DNA of 64,000 nucleotides. Origin: Terriglobia bacterium (GTDB lineage Bacteria; Acidobacteriota; Terriglobia; Terriglobales; Acidobacteriaceae). The notes under the pieces were generated by a model, which was not told the DNA's origin, did not search any database, and saw only the letters and a program-made list of their open reading frames with translations. Made by a program: the position numbers and the translations under genes. This document shows positions 8,767 to 18,907 of the stretch, in pieces. How positions within the stretch are numbered: the first letter of the stretch is position 1; each line of letters starts with the position of its first letter. The stretch lies in contig JAIQEY010000001.1 in NCBI GenBank assembly GCA_020073565.1, positions 171,434 through 235,433 on the forward strand, read 5' to 3'.

Positions 8767-10032
8767 TTACATCACATCATTGCGCTTGCGCATGAACGCG
8801 GGAACGTCGAGATCCTCAGGCGAATAGCTGGGCGGAGGCGTGCGCATTGCGTCGAGTGAGATCACTTCCGCGTGGGGATGGCTGACAGGCGGCGGCCCGG
8901 GCAAATCCTGAAACGCTGCCGGCATGGGATCTGGCTCAAACGCGGGCTCGAACACCGGCTCCGGCTGAGCGACCGATTCGGGCGCATGGAAGCGGTCATG
9001 ATGGCGGGACATAATGACCGGATCGTAGCTTTCGCGGTTGCGCGAACTGCGAATATCGCTTTCTTGAAATCCCGTCGCGATCACGGTGATCTTGACCGAG
9101 TCTTTCATCTTCTCGTCGAGAACAGCGCCAAAGATGATGTTGGCGTCGTCGTGCGCGGCGCCCTGGATGATGGTGCAAGCCTGCTGCACTTCGGCGAGCT
9201 TGAGCGAACTTGATCCGGTGATGTTAATGAGAATGCCGCGCGCGCCGTCGATGGCGCCCGCTTCAAGCAGCGGCGAAGCAATCGCACGCTGAGCGGCTTC
9301 GGTCGTGCGGTGCTCGCCAGCCGAGGTCGCAGTGCCCATCACCGCGTAGCCCATGCCGGCCATGATGGCCTTCACGTCGGCAAAATCGCGGTTGATGATG
9401 CCGGGAATGGTGATGATGTCGGCGATGCCCTGGACGCCTTGCCGCAGGATATCGTCCGCGATGCGGAAGGACTCGAAGAAGCCGGCGTTCTCGGCCACGC
9501 CGAGCAGCTTTTCATTCGGAATGACGATGGTGGTGTCGATCGACTCCATCAGTTCCGAGATGCCGCGCTCGGCTTGCTGCATGCGCCGTTTGCCTTCGAA
9601 TGCGAAGGGCTTGGTCACGACGGCCACCGTGAGCGCACCCATCTCACTGGCGAGGGACGCGATGATCGGGGCAGCGCCGGTCCCGGTACCACCACCAAGT
9701 CCGGCGGTGACGAAGATCATGTCGGCGCCTTCGAGGGCCTCAATGATCTTGTCGGAATCCTCGAGCGCGGCCTTGCGACCGATTTCCGGATTCGCACCCG
9801 CACCGAGGCCATTGGTCAACTTCACGCCGAGTTGAATCTTGGTGGCGGCGCGCGACATCCGCAGAGCCTGCAGGTCCGTGTTGGCCACGATGAACTCGAT
9901 GTGCTCCATGCCCGAGTCGATCATGCGATTGACGGCGTTGTTGCCGCCCCCACCGATACCGATGACTTTAATGCGTGCGTCGTTGCGGGCTTCTTCGTTG
10001 AAGCTGATGCGGAGTCCGTTGTCCTCGATCAT
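8767..10032 (-). CDS. ftsZ: Cell division GTPase FtsZ
   Basis: The protein has 421 residues. The tubulin-like GTPase domain has the nucleotide-binding [13 protein letters not shown], the signature [10 protein letters not shown], the T7 loop ([14 protein letters not shown]) and [15 protein letters not shown] variable linker of about 90 residues rich in Pro and Glu leads to the conserved C-terminal peptide [14 protein letters not shown], which in FtsZ binds FtsA and other tethers. It polymerises into the cytokinetic Z-ring. The ATG at 10032 with GAGGTG upstream is the start. The frame is open further upstream (to 10122) only because it crosses a repeat-filled gap. It is the last gene of the division cluster, directly after ftsA. 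Confidence 0.98.
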   Translation of the reverse strand: MIEDNGLRISFNEEARNDARIKVIGIGGGGNNAVNRMIDSGMEHIEFIVANTDLQALRMSRAATKIQLGVKLTNGLGAGANPEIGRKAALEDSDKIIEALEGADMIFVTAGLGGGTGTGAAPIIASLASEMGALTVAVVTKPFAFEGKRRMQQAERGISELMESIDTTIVIPNEKLLGVAENAGFFESFRIADDILRQGVQGIADIITIPGIINRDFADVKAIMAGMGYAVMGTATSAGEHRTTEAAQRAIASPLLEAGAIDGARGILINITGSSSLKLAEVQQACTIIQGAAHDDANIIFGAVLDEKMKDSVKITVIATGFQESDIRSSRNRESYDPVIMSRHHDRFHAPESVAQPEPVFEPAFEPDPMPAAFQDLPGPPPVSHPHAEVISLDAMRTPPPSYSPEDLDVPAFMRKRNDVM

Positions 10033-10050
10033 TTGAACACCTCGTAGAAT

Positions 10051-10117
10051 CAGTTGCCGGTTCCCAGTTGCCGGTTGCGAGTCAGTACCCACCACTTTCG
10101 CGGACAGGAATGTCCGC
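10051..10117. repeat. Iterated and palindromic repeats between ftsA and ftsZ
   Basis: Two 14-bp-spaced copies of CAGTTGCCGGTT (10051-10075) are followed by a perfect hairpin, GCGGACA (10100-10106), loop GGAA, TGTCCGC (10111-10117). On the transcribed strand they fall in the ftsA-ftsZ intercistronic mRNA, upstream of the ftsZ ribosome binding site. Confidence 0.6.
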
Positions 10118-10126
10118 GCCACACAT

Positions 10127-11347
10127 TCAGGCGCCTTTCTTTGCGAACAGTGCTTTCATTCGCGAACCGAAGCCTGGCTCTTGCAGACCGCGGGCCAGGC
10201 GGGCTCGGTGGCCGTAGTACACCATGCCGAGCACGGTCGCAAATTCCGGTTCCGCCAGGAGGGCCGGCATCCGCGCCATGGGCGTGGGAAACGCAAAACG
10301 CGCAGCTTTGCGCAGCACCGATTCAGCCACATCCAGAATGCCGGGTAGGCGCGAAGCGCCGCCGCTGAGCACGAATCCCGCGATGCAATGATCGAAAACT
10401 CCTGCATGGCGCAGGTTCTCGCGCAGCAGTTCAAACAGTTCACGGGCGCGGGGCTCGAGAATCTCACCTACCATGCGCTGCGGCATCATGCGCGAAGCAC
10501 GATCGCCCACCGACGGCACTTCGACCTGGTTGCCCTCCGGAATCAGCGTCACCACCGCGTTGCCAAAATTCTTCTTAAGCACCTCGGCTTCCGCAAGCGC
10601 CGTGCACATGCCGACAGAAAGATCGCTGGTGAAGTGGTCGCCGCCGATTGGAATTACGGCGGTGTGCGCAACCGCGCCTTGCTGGAAAACAATCAGATCG
10701 CAGGAGCCGGCGCCCAGATCAGCCAAGCACACGCCGAGGTCGCGCTCGTCCGACCGCAATACTGAATCCGCGCAGGCCAGCGGCTCAAAAACTGTGTCGT
10801 CGACATGGACCCCCGCTTTGTTCACCGCGCTGATCACATTCTGCGCGGTGCTCGCCGAGGCCGTTACGATGTGAACGCGAACTTCCAGCCGAGTCGCCAT
10901 CATGCCGGAGGGATTCTGCACGCCGGGCTGATCGTCGAGAATAAATTCCTGGGGAAGCAGATGGAGAATTTCGCGGTCGGCGGGCAGGGGGATGGTGCGC
11001 GCCTTGTCCACTGCCTGCCGGATTTCGTCGCGCCCTATTTCGCGAGAACGCGCGCCAAAAGCGATGCCCCCGTGACTGTTCACGCCCCGAATATGCGCCC
11101 CGGCAATGCCCACCATCGCATGCTCCACCGCGATTCCGGCGGCGTCTTCCGCCTTCTCGACCGCCTTCTGGATGCTACTGACCGCTTTGTCGAGTTCCGT
11201 GATCACGCCCTTGCGCATTCCGCGAGACTCGCTGATACCGTGCCCGCGATAGCGCAGTCCGTTGTCGCTGAGTTCGGCAACCAGGACACAGATCTTGGAA
11301 CTGCCTACGTCGATCGCGGTAATGAAGTTGGGCAGATGGCTTGGCAT
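10127..11347 (-). CDS. ftsA: Cell division protein FtsA
   Basis: The protein has 406 residues with an actin-like fold. The phosphate-1 motif is [13 protein letters not shown]. The 1C domain follows ([24 protein letters not shown], then [15 protein letters not shown]). Phosphate-2 is [14 protein letters not shown] and the adenosine motif is [14 protein letters not shown]. The C-terminus ([15 protein letters not shown]) has the amphipathic basic helix expected of the membrane-targeting sequence. FtsA tethers FtsZ filaments to the inner membrane. The start codon begins one base after the ftsQ stop codon, indicating translational coupling. Confidence 0.97.
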   Translation of the reverse strand: MPSHLPNFITAIDVGSSKICVLVAELSDNGLRYRGHGISESRGMRKGVITELDKAVSSIQKAVEKAEDAAGIAVEHAMVGIAGAHIRGVNSHGGIAFGARSREIGRDEIRQAVDKARTIPLPADREILHLLPQEFILDDQPGVQNPSGMMATRLEVRVHIVTASASTAQNVISAVNKAGVHVDDTVFEPLACADSVLRSDERDLGVCLADLGAGSCDLIVFQQGAVAHTAVIPIGGDHFTSDLSVGMCTALAEAEVLKKNFGNAVVTLIPEGNQVEVPSVGDRASRMMPQRMVGEILEPRARELFELLRENLRHAGVFDHCIAGFVLSGGASRLPGILDVAESVLRKAARFAFPTPMARMPALLAEPEFATVLGMVYYGHRARLARGLQEPGFGSRMKALFAKKGA

Positions 11348-11348
11348 G

Positions 11349-12680
11349 TCAGTTCTGCGCAGTCTCCTTGGGAATTGCGGCGCTGGGTTTCTTTTGGCCT
11401 CTCGCCGGGGCGGCCGGCGCTGGCGAAGGCAAACGCGGCGAAGCCTGCGCGGCTGCCGGCTTCACAGGTGGTCCAGCAACCGGTGGTGGGGCCTTCAGCA
11501 CGGGCACTGGATGATTCTTCGAAGGGGCAGCGGCCGCTGGTTTCCCTCTCGCTTTTTGCGCCTTGTGAGCAGCCTTTGTCCAGGCATGCTTCGCAGGCGC
11601 TTTGTGAGCAGCCTTGGCGGAATTCACGGGAGCGGGTGCCGGCGGATGCGCCACGTACTTCTCGTAATTCACGATGGCCGTCTGCTTCACCCCCGCAGCG
11701 ATGGCAGCCTTGGCCGCTGCTGGAGTCAACGCGGGCTGGCGCGGCATCCCTTCCAGGTCCGGATTGACGATGATCTGTCCGTCGTACCGCAGATCAACCG
11801 ATTCCAGTTTGCTGAACTGCTGACGCCACTGCTGCACATGCGTGACGTAGGTTCTGTAGCGCTGCAGGTAGTTGCCCGACCCGAGGTGCACCAGCACTTC
11901 GCCGTTCGCATCCGCGGGCACGACCTTGACATCGTCAGTGTCAGTGAGATCGACTTCGCTGAGTTCCTGAGAAAAGTTGGCGCCATCGGAATCAAGCTGG
12001 CGAAGCAATTCGTTGTAATTCTTCATGCGGGCCGCACGAGTGGCGTGCGGTTCTCCGGTATTCATCCCCGTGATCACAGGGAACGAGTACTTGCCCTTCC
12101 CGCCGGGAGTGAGTTCCATCAGTGTGCCGCCCGCATCGATCAGGGAAACACGCGCTCCGATGCGGGCAAACGCTACTGGCGTGCGCTCGTGAATCTCGAT
12201 GCGCAGACGGTTGGGCACGAAGCGCATCACACTGGCGGATTCGACCCATGGAATCTGCTCGAGTTGCTGTTTGCGCTGAGCCAGTGGGACGAAGAAGATG
12301 TTGCGGCCAATGTCGCCTCCCATCACCTCCAGGATCTGCGAGTGCGCCACGTGCTGTGCACCGGAGACTTCGATCTGGTCGCTGGAATTGATACGAAAAC
12401 GCCAGGAGTGCTTGCCGTAGGAATAAAGACTGCTGCCGATGGCGGCCAGGATCGTGAGTACAACCAGGGCTGCGACAACCCATGTCAGGCGAATCGCGGT
12501 CTTTTTGGGGAGGGTATTGCGCCGGGCCGAGACCCGCTTCTGCGCCCGCAGAAAGGGCGATTCCTGATCGGCTTCTAAGTCGACCAGACGCGAGTCGTCG
12601 AAAGGCTCGCGCTCAGCAGCCTCGCCGGGAAGCGGGTACAAGTCTTCCTGAACGAAAATGGAACCTGATTTCCGCGCCAC
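11349..12680 (-). CDS. ftsQ: Cell division protein FtsQ with long basic C-terminal tail
   Basis: The protein has 443 residues. A cytoplasmic N-terminus of about 65 residues is followed by one transmembrane helix (WVVAALVVLTILAAIGSSLY). Next come a POTRA domain (FRINSSDQIEVSGAQHVAHS, then GRNIFFVPL) and the FtsQ/DivIB beta domain (RLRIEIHERTPVAFARIG, then VDLRYDGQIIVNP). After about residue 315 comes an unusual tail of about 130 residues rich in Ala, Pro and Lys, with near-repeats of KAAHKA/KHAWTKAAHKA. FtsQ recruits FtsB/FtsL to the divisome; the tail would lie in the periplasm, where it could contact peptidoglycan. The start is GTG at 12680 with no strong ribosome binding site. It is coupled to ftsA downstream. 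Confidence 0.93.
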   Translation of the reverse strand: MARKSGSIFVQEDLYPLPGEAAEREPFDDSRLVDLEADQESPFLRAQKRVSARRNTLPKKTAIRLTWVVAALVVLTILAAIGSSLYSYGKHSWRFRINSSDQIEVSGAQHVAHSQILEVMGGDIGRNIFFVPLAQRKQQLEQIPWVESASVMRFVPNRLRIEIHERTPVAFARIGARVSLIDAGGTLMELTPGGKGKYSFPVITGMNTGEPHATRAARMKNYNELLRQLDSDGANFSQELSEVDLTDTDDVKVVPADANGEVLVHLGSGNYLQRYRTYVTHVQQWRQQFSKLESVDLRYDGQIIVNPDLEGMPRQPALTPAAAKAAIAAGVKQTAIVNYEKYVAHPPAPAPVNSAKAAHKAPAKHAWTKAAHKAQKARGKPAAAAPSKNHPVPVLKAPPPVAGPPVKPAAAQASPRLPSPAPAAPARGQKKPSAAIPKETAQN

Positions 12681-12832
12681 TCGTTCGAGTCAGTTGTCGA
12701 CAGAAAACCGCTGAGCATAATCACTATAACGGGATTTCGCGAATTGAGACAGTACAAAGTTTGGTGGCGGGAAAACGAATGGACTAATCGGTCTCGTTCC
12801 CGGAAATCTGAGAGCCTTTTTGTATGCGGACC

Positions 12833-13297
12833 CTAGAAATTATCGCCAACCTGGACGTCCGGGAGTCCGGCGTCGACTGAGATTCTCGCCCCGGTCTTCG
12901 GGCAGACCAAAGTGATTCGGCGGCTCGCCGCAGTGGTCAGCTTAAATTGCGCCCGCCTGCGCCAGCGGATCTGCTCGATCTGCGAGCGCTGCAGCTCGGC
13001 TTGGGCGCGAACCAGATCGGCCTGGGCGCGAACCTGCTCCCGCACAAGCTCGGCTTGGGCCAATTCCCGGTCGCGGGCCGAGGCTAGCAAGTCGTCGACC
13101 GCGAAGGGCTGAGGCGTGGTCAGAACTCGTGCCAGTGCGACGGTCCGCTCGGCGCGAGAGACGAGCCGGCAAACCGTAGACTCGGCGTGATCCGCAAGGC
13201 GATGAATCGCGGGAAACCTTCCATTGTGGTATTCGCTATGCAGCCCCAGGGCAAATACTCCAAGTACAACCCAATACAAGACTTTGTTCGTGTTCAT
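12833..13297 (-). CDS. Unrecognised small membrane-anchored coiled-coil protein
   Basis: The protein has 154 residues and no family was recognised. It has an N-terminal hydrophobic segment (VLYWVVLGVFALGL), then helical sequence. A strongly heptad-like stretch lies around residues 72-110, where AQAELVREQVRAQADLVRAQ is followed by further AELQRSQIEQIR-type repeats. A beta-like end follows (RRITLVCPKTGARISVDAG). The ribosome binding site GGGGGAG precedes the ATG at 13297, so the gene is probably real. It sits between the large unknown membrane gene and ftsQ on the same strand, where murB and ddl often lie. A role in the cell envelope is suggested by position and membrane anchor only. Confidence 0.7.
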   Translation of the reverse strand: MNTNKVLYWVVLGVFALGLHSEYHNGRFPAIHRLADHAESTVCRLVSRAERTVALARVLTTPQPFAVDDLLASARDRELAQAELVREQVRAQADLVRAQAELQRSQIEQIRWRRRAQFKLTTAASRRITLVCPKTGARISVDAGLPDVQVGDNF

Positions 13298-13451
13298 AGC
13301 AGCTCCCCCGCCTTTGCCAAATTGGACGGGCAGGGAGGAAAAAGGTCAACAGAACAGTTGCGGATGCCATGAACGCACGATCTTTACTGCTGGTGGTGGA
13401 GTCCGGGCTTTCCCGCCCCGCGGAACGGGCCGTCGGCTCGAAGTCCGCTGG

Positions 13452-14894
13452 CTACCCTTTGGGCACAAGTCGAAACCTGTCGATGGCGATCTTTGCACTC
13501 TTATCGCCACGCCACCATTTCAGACGGTACCGCACCGTCAATTCGTCGAAACTGTCGATCTTGATTTGGCTGGGCACTCGAAAGCTGAGGGTCTGTACCG
13601 CGGGCACGCCCCGATTCATTCCCGCTGGAACCGACACTTCCCGCAAACCGAGCGATTCGGAGGGCTTGCCCGGGAGCATCGTATTCCGCACTTGCAACTC
13701 CATGGCCACCGTTCCCGGAAAAGCATCGGCGTTGTCGATTACGATCTCGATGGCGCTATAGGATCCAAGGCCGACCGCCGCCCCCAGGTTTTGTCGCGCT
13801 TCCATCCATAACGGCGCGCCGTCAAGGGATCGGAAAGTCTGAACCGCCGGACTGCCATGCCGGAGCACCGAAGTTGGAGGTGGCCGATCCGCTGGAGGCC
13901 GCCAGAACCAGTAGACGCCATCAAACGGTATGCTGAGAGGATCGGAGCGCGCGCTGCCAAAGCCTTCTCGGGTGCGGTTCAGGGTCGGCGCCACCAGCTT
14001 CAAGTGAGACTCGACTTCGGGGTAGAGAAGCACACCGGTGAAGACGGTATCGATCACGACCGGATAGGTGCCTTCCCTCGTATTCCGGTCCCGGTTAGGG
14101 AGAGTCCTGACCCTACCTGCGGGGAGCGCAAACGTCGAGCCGAGAAGACGCCTGCCAGCAGCGAAGGAATTTCCCCCAATCCCCGAACCTCCGGCGCCGA
14201 GAGAATAGGGCAGCCACGCGAACGCGATCACGAATGTCACGACGACAAGCTCGGTAAGACTCCGCGATGCTGGGCTAGGGTGTTGGGACGCTGGCGAGTC
14301 GCGAATCATCTGCACGCCGCGATGCACAAGCGCCCCAGTACCCACGACCAAGAGCAGGTCAGTAAGAATGGGGCGGTTGTCAATGGCCGCAACCACGGCC
14401 GCTTGGATCGCAACCGAGCCAAGAACGCTGCCAAGTCCAGAAACGAAGGGCTGGCTGTGGACTGCGAACATGCGGTCCGGAAACGGGAGTTCCAGAGTCG
14501 CGAGGCCGTCGTCCTCGGAGATCCCTCTGACGAATGCAATCAAACGGCCCACTTCAACAGCCAGCACGACCCAGATGACCAACGCGAACCAGGACCTCTG
14601 GGCAGAAAACATCAGCAGGGGTGGCAGCCATAAGGCAGGTGATGCGGTGCGAAGGGCGATTTCTGCAAGATCGGCAGCCTGCCGATGAATCATGATCCGC
14701 AAGCTGCAAAGCGTCGTGATCGCGCCTGCGGCAAACACCAGTAACGTGTAGGCCGTTGCCCGCGCCAGCAAGCCGGACACGGTGACCAGATGACGAGGCG
14801 CAACCGCGGAGCCGAGACTCGCCGCGACCAGCGCTGCGATGAGACCCATCGCCACGGATACTAACTGCCGGTTCCGCGCGATCCACGCTTTCAT
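13452..14894 (-). CDS. Unrecognised polytopic membrane protein inside the division cluster
   Basis: The protein has 480 residues and no family was recognised. The N-terminal half (about 1-250) has about six to seven hydrophobic helices, for example LVSVAMGLIAALVAASLG, TAYTLLVFAAGAITTLCSL and LVIWVVLAVEVGRLIAFV. The C-terminal 230 residues are soluble and beta-rich, ending in SQIKIDSFDELTVRYRLKWW then KIAIDRFRLVPKG, and would lie outside the membrane. The ATG at 14894 is chosen because it begins the first membrane helix; the frame runs to 14975. It lies between murC and the coiled-coil gene in the same orientation. Codon usage looks like its neighbours. It may be a permease-like or sensor protein; no function is assigned. 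Confidence 0.7.
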   Translation of the reverse strand: MKAWIARNRQLVSVAMGLIAALVAASLGSAVAPRHLVTVSGLLARATAYTLLVFAAGAITTLCSLRIMIHRQAADLAEIALRTASPALWLPPLLMFSAQRSWFALVIWVVLAVEVGRLIAFVRGISEDDGLATLELPFPDRMFAVHSQPFVSGLGSVLGSVAIQAAVVAAIDNRPILTDLLLVVGTGALVHRGVQMIRDSPASQHPSPASRSLTELVVVTFVIAFAWLPYSLGAGGSGIGGNSFAAGRRLLGSTFALPAGRVRTLPNRDRNTREGTYPVVIDTVFTGVLLYPEVESHLKLVAPTLNRTREGFGSARSDPLSIPFDGVYWFWRPPADRPPPTSVLRHGSPAVQTFRSLDGAPLWMEARQNLGAAVGLGSYSAIEIVIDNADAFPGTVAMELQVRNTMLPGKPSESLGLREVSVPAGMNRGVPAVQTLSFRVPSQIKIDSFDELTVRYRLKWWRGDKSAKIAIDRFRLVPKG

Positions 14895-15030
14895 CTCTGC
14901 GGCACCTGTGCGCGTTAACCGCCAAGTCGGTTCAGCGCAAACAACTCCCAGGGATCCTAGGCATTTGGACACCACCGATTATGCAAAGGTTCCGAGCGAA
15001 TTGCTGAGCGAGGAAAGGAACACGGGGTGC

Positions 15031-15060
15031 CCCGCTCATCGCGCTTTTTGCATGAGTGGG
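15031..15060. repeat. REP-like hairpin, copy 2
   Basis: This is a diverged copy of the 5003-5035 element. The lead GGGTGC is the same, the stem is CCCGCTCAT with ATGAGTGGG (one G-T pair), and the loop holds CTTTTT. It lies just downstream of murC in the murC to unknown-gene gap. The retained pairing despite base changes indicates a structure under constraint. Confidence 0.6.
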
Positions 15061-15090
15061 ATTCACGACGAACCCGGCACGCGAGTCCGG

Positions 15091-16488
15091 CTAGCGCCCC
15101 TTCTCCAGCTTCTCCAGAATCATGGGCCCCAGCTGCGAGACGCTGCCCGCCCCCAAGGTCAGGATCATGTCGCCCGGCCGGGCTTGGGCTGCCACCGCAC
15201 TGGCCGCGTCGGCGAAGGAAGGCACGTAAGCTGCGGCCCGGTGCCCTTTCTCGGCAATCCGGCGAGCCAGAACTTCTGCTGTGATGCCTTCGATAGGCTT
15301 CTCGCTGGCGGCATAAATATCGAGCACGAAAAGGGTGTCAGCATCGGTAAAGGCAGTGGCGAACTCATCCATCAGGTCGCGGGTGCGCGTGTAGCGGTGT
15401 GGCTGGAAGACGGCGTGGATGCGACGGAACCCGCACTGGCGCGCAGCGGCGAGCGTGGCCCGAATCTCGGTGGGATGGTGGCCGTAGTCGTCAATGACAC
15501 TGACGTCCGCGGCCTTGCCCTTCAGTTGGAAGCGGCGGTCCACGCCCCGGAAGCTGTCGAGGGCCGCGCGAATCTGGTCGGCGGAAATGTCGAGCGCCGT
15601 TCCCACGGCAATGGCAGCCGTGGCGTTCAGCACATTGTGGATTCCCGGAACATGCAGGCTGAACACACCCAGGTCTTTTCCCTTGTACGTGACGCCAAAT
15701 CGGCTGAGCGGGCGCTGGTCGGCGGACGAGCCCAGCGGCGATGTCTCCAGCCGAATCAGGAAGTCGGAGCCGCGGCTCGTGCCGTACGTAGTCACGCGCC
15801 GATGAGCCCGAGGCAACAGGCGGCGGAGAGTACGGTCATCATTGCATCCCACGACCAGCCCGTAGAACGGAACGCGCGCCATGAACTCGAGGAAGGTGCG
15901 GCGAACGTCGCGCATGTCGCGGTAGCAGTCCATGTGCTCACGGTCGACGTTGGTCACGACCGAGACAATCGGCGAAAGCTTCAGAAAAGACCGGTCGCTT
16001 TCGTCGGCCTCGGCGACGAGGTACTGTGACTTGCCCAGCCGGGCATTCGAGCCAAGGGCGTCCACGCGCCCGCCAACCACCACGGTGGGATCGAGACCAC
16101 CAGCAGCCAGCACGGTCGCCACCATCGAGGTAGTCGTGGTCTTGCCGTGCATGCCGGCGATGGCGATGCCGTATTTCAAGCGCATCAACTCGGCCAGCAT
16201 CTCCGCGCGCTGAATCACGGGAATGTGCAGGCGCCGGGCTTCCGCAACTTCGGGATTGACGACGGAAATAGCGGAACTGGTGACAACGACATCGGCGCCG
16301 GTGACGTTGGCCGCCGCGTGGCCTTCGAACGTCTGCGCACCGAGAGCGGCCAGACGCTGCGTGACTGGCGAAGTCCTGAGATCAGAACCAGAGATCTTGT
16401 AGCCGAGGTTCAGCAGGACTTCGGCAATACCGCTCATACCGATACCGCCGATGCCAACGAAATGAATGCGCTGAATCTTTGCGAACAT
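15091..16488 (-). CDS. murC: UDP-N-acetylmuramate--L-alanine ligase MurC
   Basis: The protein has 465 residues. The N-terminal UDP-binding motif is [17 protein letters not shown], the ATP-binding loop is [13 protein letters not shown] (about residue 112), the central motif is [14 protein letters not shown], and the C-domain motif is [16 protein letters not shown]. It adds L-Ala to UDP-MurNAc in the cytoplasm, the first amino-acid step of peptidoglycan precursor synthesis. Length and motifs are complete. It follows murG by 48 bp. In many bacteria murB and ddl follow murC; here two unrecognised genes and then ftsQ follow instead. Confidence 0.98.
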   Translation of the reverse strand: MFAKIQRIHFVGIGGIGMSGIAEVLLNLGYKISGSDLRTSPVTQRLAALGAQTFEGHAAANVTGADVVVTSSAISVVNPEVAEARRLHIPVIQRAEMLAELMRLKYGIAIAGMHGKTTTTSMVATVLAAGGLDPTVVVGGRVDALGSNARLGKSQYLVAEADESDRSFLKLSPIVSVVTNVDREHMDCYRDMRDVRRTFLEFMARVPFYGLVVGCNDDRTLRRLLPRAHRRVTTYGTSRGSDFLIRLETSPLGSSADQRPLSRFGVTYKGKDLGVFSLHVPGIHNVLNATAAIAVGTALDISADQIRAALDSFRGVDRRFQLKGKAADVSVIDDYGHHPTEIRATLAAARQCGFRRIHAVFQPHRYTRTRDLMDEFATAFTDADTLFVLDIYAASEKPIEGITAEVLARRIAEKGHRAAAYVPSFADAASAVAAQARPGDMILTLGAGSVSQLGPMILEKLEKGR

Positions 16489-16536
16489 GCGAAGGCTGAT
16501 GATAAAGCATCTCGCCGCCGAAAAAAGCTCAAAGGT

Positions 16537-17607
16537 CTACTGAGGTTCAACGAGCTTGTTCACCATGTCCGCAATTTCTTCGAGCGCCTTGGGATGAGCC
16601 AGCGACTTCGCCGCTGCCGACATGGATTGCAGACGGGAGGGATCAGCCAGAAGGGCCGAGATCGTATCGACCAGATAAGCGGCGCCCAGATTCGATTCTT
16701 CCACCACGACCGCGGCTCCGGCTCGCTCCAAAGCGCGGGCGTTGACGTTCTGGTGATCGTCGGCCGCGCGAGGGAACGGAACGAAGATCGCGGGCTTGCC
16801 GGCCGCCGTGATTTCGCCCACGGTGCTCGCACCGGAACGACAAATCAGCAAATCGGAACGGGCGAAGGTTCTCGGCATGTCGTCGATGAACTGGTGCACC
16901 TCGCCATAGATTCCTGACTGCTGGTAAGCCGCGAGCACGTTGTCGAAGTCGCGCTGGCCGGTTTGGTGGATGATCTGGAGGCCTGGAATCTTCTGTCTCA
17001 GGCCGCCGAGGGATTCGATCATGGCTTGATTGATGGCACGCGCGCCTTGACTGCCTCCGAACACGAGCAGCGTTGGGCGTCGTGAGAGCAGGGGGCTCGG
17101 CGGAATGTCAAAAAAGGCCTGCCGCACCGGAACACCCGTCACCCGGCAGTGGGGAAAGTATTCGCAGGTTTCTTCAAAGTGCACCGCCGCAGCCGAAACC
17201 CAGCGGGCAACAAGTCGATTCGCAAATCCGGGAACGACGTTGGGTTCGAAGGCGAGCGTCGGAATACGGCGGCGAATTGCCGCCAGCATCGCAGGACCGG
17301 AAGCATAGCCCCCCACGCCAATCACCACGTCGGGATTGAAATCGGAAAGCACACGGCCCGAGGTCCAGAGAGCGCGTGGCAAGTCGAACATCGTTTTTGC
17401 GCGGGTCAGGAGGCTGACATTCTTTAGCGCGCCAACCTTGATCAGTTCGAGCGGGAATCCGGCTTGCGGGACGAGCCGTGTCTCAATGCCGCGGGCCGTG
17501 CCGATGAAGAGCACCTCGGCGGCGAACTGCTTTTTGAGTTGCTGAGCGATGGCGAGGGCGGGGATGACATGTCCACCAGTACCGCCGCCTGCGATGACGA
17601 TGCGCAT
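16537..17607 (-). CDS. murG: UDP-GlcNAc--lipid I GlcNAc transferase MurG
   Basis: The protein has 356 residues in the GT-B fold. The Gly-rich loop is [17 protein letters not shown], followed by [15 protein letters not shown]. The second Gly-rich motif is [17 protein letters not shown] and the nucleotide-sugar site is [20 protein letters not shown], followed by [11 protein letters not shown]. It converts lipid I to lipid II on the inner face of the cytoplasmic membrane. It is preceded by ftsW across a 110-bp gap holding two palindromes, and followed by murC. Confidence 0.98.
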   Translation of the reverse strand: MRIVIAGGGTGGHVIPALAIAQQLKKQFAAEVLFIGTARGIETRLVPQAGFPLELIKVGALKNVSLLTRAKTMFDLPRALWTSGRVLSDFNPDVVIGVGGYASGPAMLAAIRRRIPTLAFEPNVVPGFANRLVARWVSAAAVHFEETCEYFPHCRVTGVPVRQAFFDIPPSPLLSRRPTLLVFGGSQGARAINQAMIESLGGLRQKIPGLQIIHQTGQRDFDNVLAAYQQSGIYGEVHQFIDDMPRTFARSDLLICRSGASTVGEITAAGKPAIFVPFPRAADDHQNVNARALERAGAAVVVEESNLGAAYLVDTISALLADPSRLQSMSAAAKSLAHPKALEEIADMVNKLVEPQ

Positions 17608-17648
17608 GAATGTCAGCGCCTAAGGGCGCAAGCAGAGTGTCGCACAGC

Positions 17649-17716
17649 GGCATCGCTAAAGCGATGCCATGATACGATTCCCAGCGCGACGATTGCCGGC
17701 GAGGCGCCGGCGCTAC
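17649..17716. repeat. Palindromic repeats between ftsW and murG
   Basis: GGCATCGCT, AA, AGCGATGCC (17649-17668) is a perfect 9-bp stem with a two-base loop, followed by ATGATACGATTC. A second copy with the same tail is at 26764-26797. Next to it, GCCGGCG and CGCCGGC units at 17694-17716 match, in reverse complement, the element near 27655 at the 3' end of rsmH. Two separate dispersed families are thus joined here. Confidence 0.7.
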
Positions 17717-17718
17717 AA

Positions 17719-18810
17719 CTACTCCGCCTGTTTTGTAATGTTCAGCAGGACCCCCACGCATGCCAGCGTTACAAACAGCGACGAACCGCCGTAAGAGACA
17801 AACGGCAGCGGGATGCCCTTCGTCGGCATCATGCCGAGCACCACGCTGATATTGATGAAGGCCTGGAGCACGATCATGCTGGTGACTCCAACGGCGAGAA
17901 AGCGGCCGAAGTTGTCCTGGGTGCGCAGTGCGGCGCGCGTTCCACGCCACAGAAAGATCGCAAACAAGATGATGACGGCCAAGGCGCCGACCATACCCAA
18001 CTCTTCCGCCGTGACCGCGAAGATGAAATCCGTGTGCGGCTCCGGCAGGTAAAACAGTTTCTGCTTACCCTCCATCAGGCCGAGGCCAGTCACGCCGCCG
18101 GTTGATACCGCAATCAGCGACTGAATCATGTGGAAGCCGCGTCCCTGCGGGTCGGAATAGGGATTCAGAAAGGCCAGGATGCGGTCGCGCCGGTAGGCCA
18201 CGTGGAAGATCAGAATGTAAAGCGGCAGCAGCGAGGCCAGAAAAGCGTATCCGAAGTAGCGCAGACGGATCCCCGCGACAAACAGAATGCACGCGGTGAT
18301 GCCGGCGCAAGCAATCGCTGTGCCTAGGTCGGGCTGAAAGACAATCAGTCCGAGAAAAACAACGGTGGGCGCGATCGCTGGCAGCAACGTGTTACGCCAG
18401 TCGTCGATCGCTTTGGTTTTCGCCTCGAGAAACCAGGCAAGAAACAGAATGATGGCCGGCTTGGCCAACTCCGACGGCTGAAACGATACCGGCCCCAGAT
18501 GGAACCAGCGATGCGTGCCGTGGGTGCGGTCGAGGAAAAAGACTGAAATCAACAGGATCGTGGTTGCGCCCAGCAGAGTGAAAACGACCGCCGGGTGCTT
18601 CAGTTTGCGATAGTCGAGTTTCATGGCGAGGAGCATCGCCACCAATCCCGCGATTGCCCACGCCAGTTGCCGGAAGAGAAATGTGTAGGCGGACCCGAAG
18701 CGCTCTTTAGCCATCACGGCTGATGCGCTGAACACCATGACCAGCCCAATGAACACGAGGATCAAGGTCACCGTGAACATCCAGCCATCGACACTGACGC
18801 GCTTCGCCAT
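17719..18810 (-). CDS. ftsW: Lipid II glycan polymerase FtsW (SEDS family)
   Basis: The protein has 363 residues with about ten transmembrane segments. SEDS signatures are present: VMVFSASAVMAKERF in helix 1, FQPSELAKPAIILFLAWFLE, and the large periplasmic loop with YSDPQGRGFHMIQSLIAVSTGG, then EELGMVGA and near the end KGIPLPFVSYGGSSL. FtsW polymerises glycan strands with its cognate class B PBP, here FtsI in the same cluster. No cytoplasmic extension is present. The order murD-ftsW-murG is the common one. Confidence 0.97.
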   Translation of the reverse strand: MAKRVSVDGWMFTVTLILVFIGLVMVFSASAVMAKERFGSAYTFLFRQLAWAIAGLVAMLLAMKLDYRKLKHPAVVFTLLGATTILLISVFFLDRTHGTHRWFHLGPVSFQPSELAKPAIILFLAWFLEAKTKAIDDWRNTLLPAIAPTVVFLGLIVFQPDLGTAIACAGITACILFVAGIRLRYFGYAFLASLLPLYILIFHVAYRRDRILAFLNPYSDPQGRGFHMIQSLIAVSTGGVTGLGLMEGKQKLFYLPEPHTDFIFAVTAEELGMVGALAVIILFAIFLWRGTRAALRTQDNFGRFLAVGVTSMIVLQAFINISVVLGMMPTKGIPLPFVSYGGSSLFVTLACVGVLLNITKQAE

Positions 18811-18907
18811 GGAAATTCCATTTCATCACGGAGCGGGGATGGGGCCTGTTGATTGTCGGTGGATAAATGTTGATGGTTCTGGTTCCCTGGTAGTGAGCGC
18901 CGGGAGA

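Noticed and set aside
11262..12578. 438-codon open frame on the plus strand
   Set aside because: Antisense to ftsQ; Arg/Trp/Ser-rich, shadow-like composition, no ribosome binding site.
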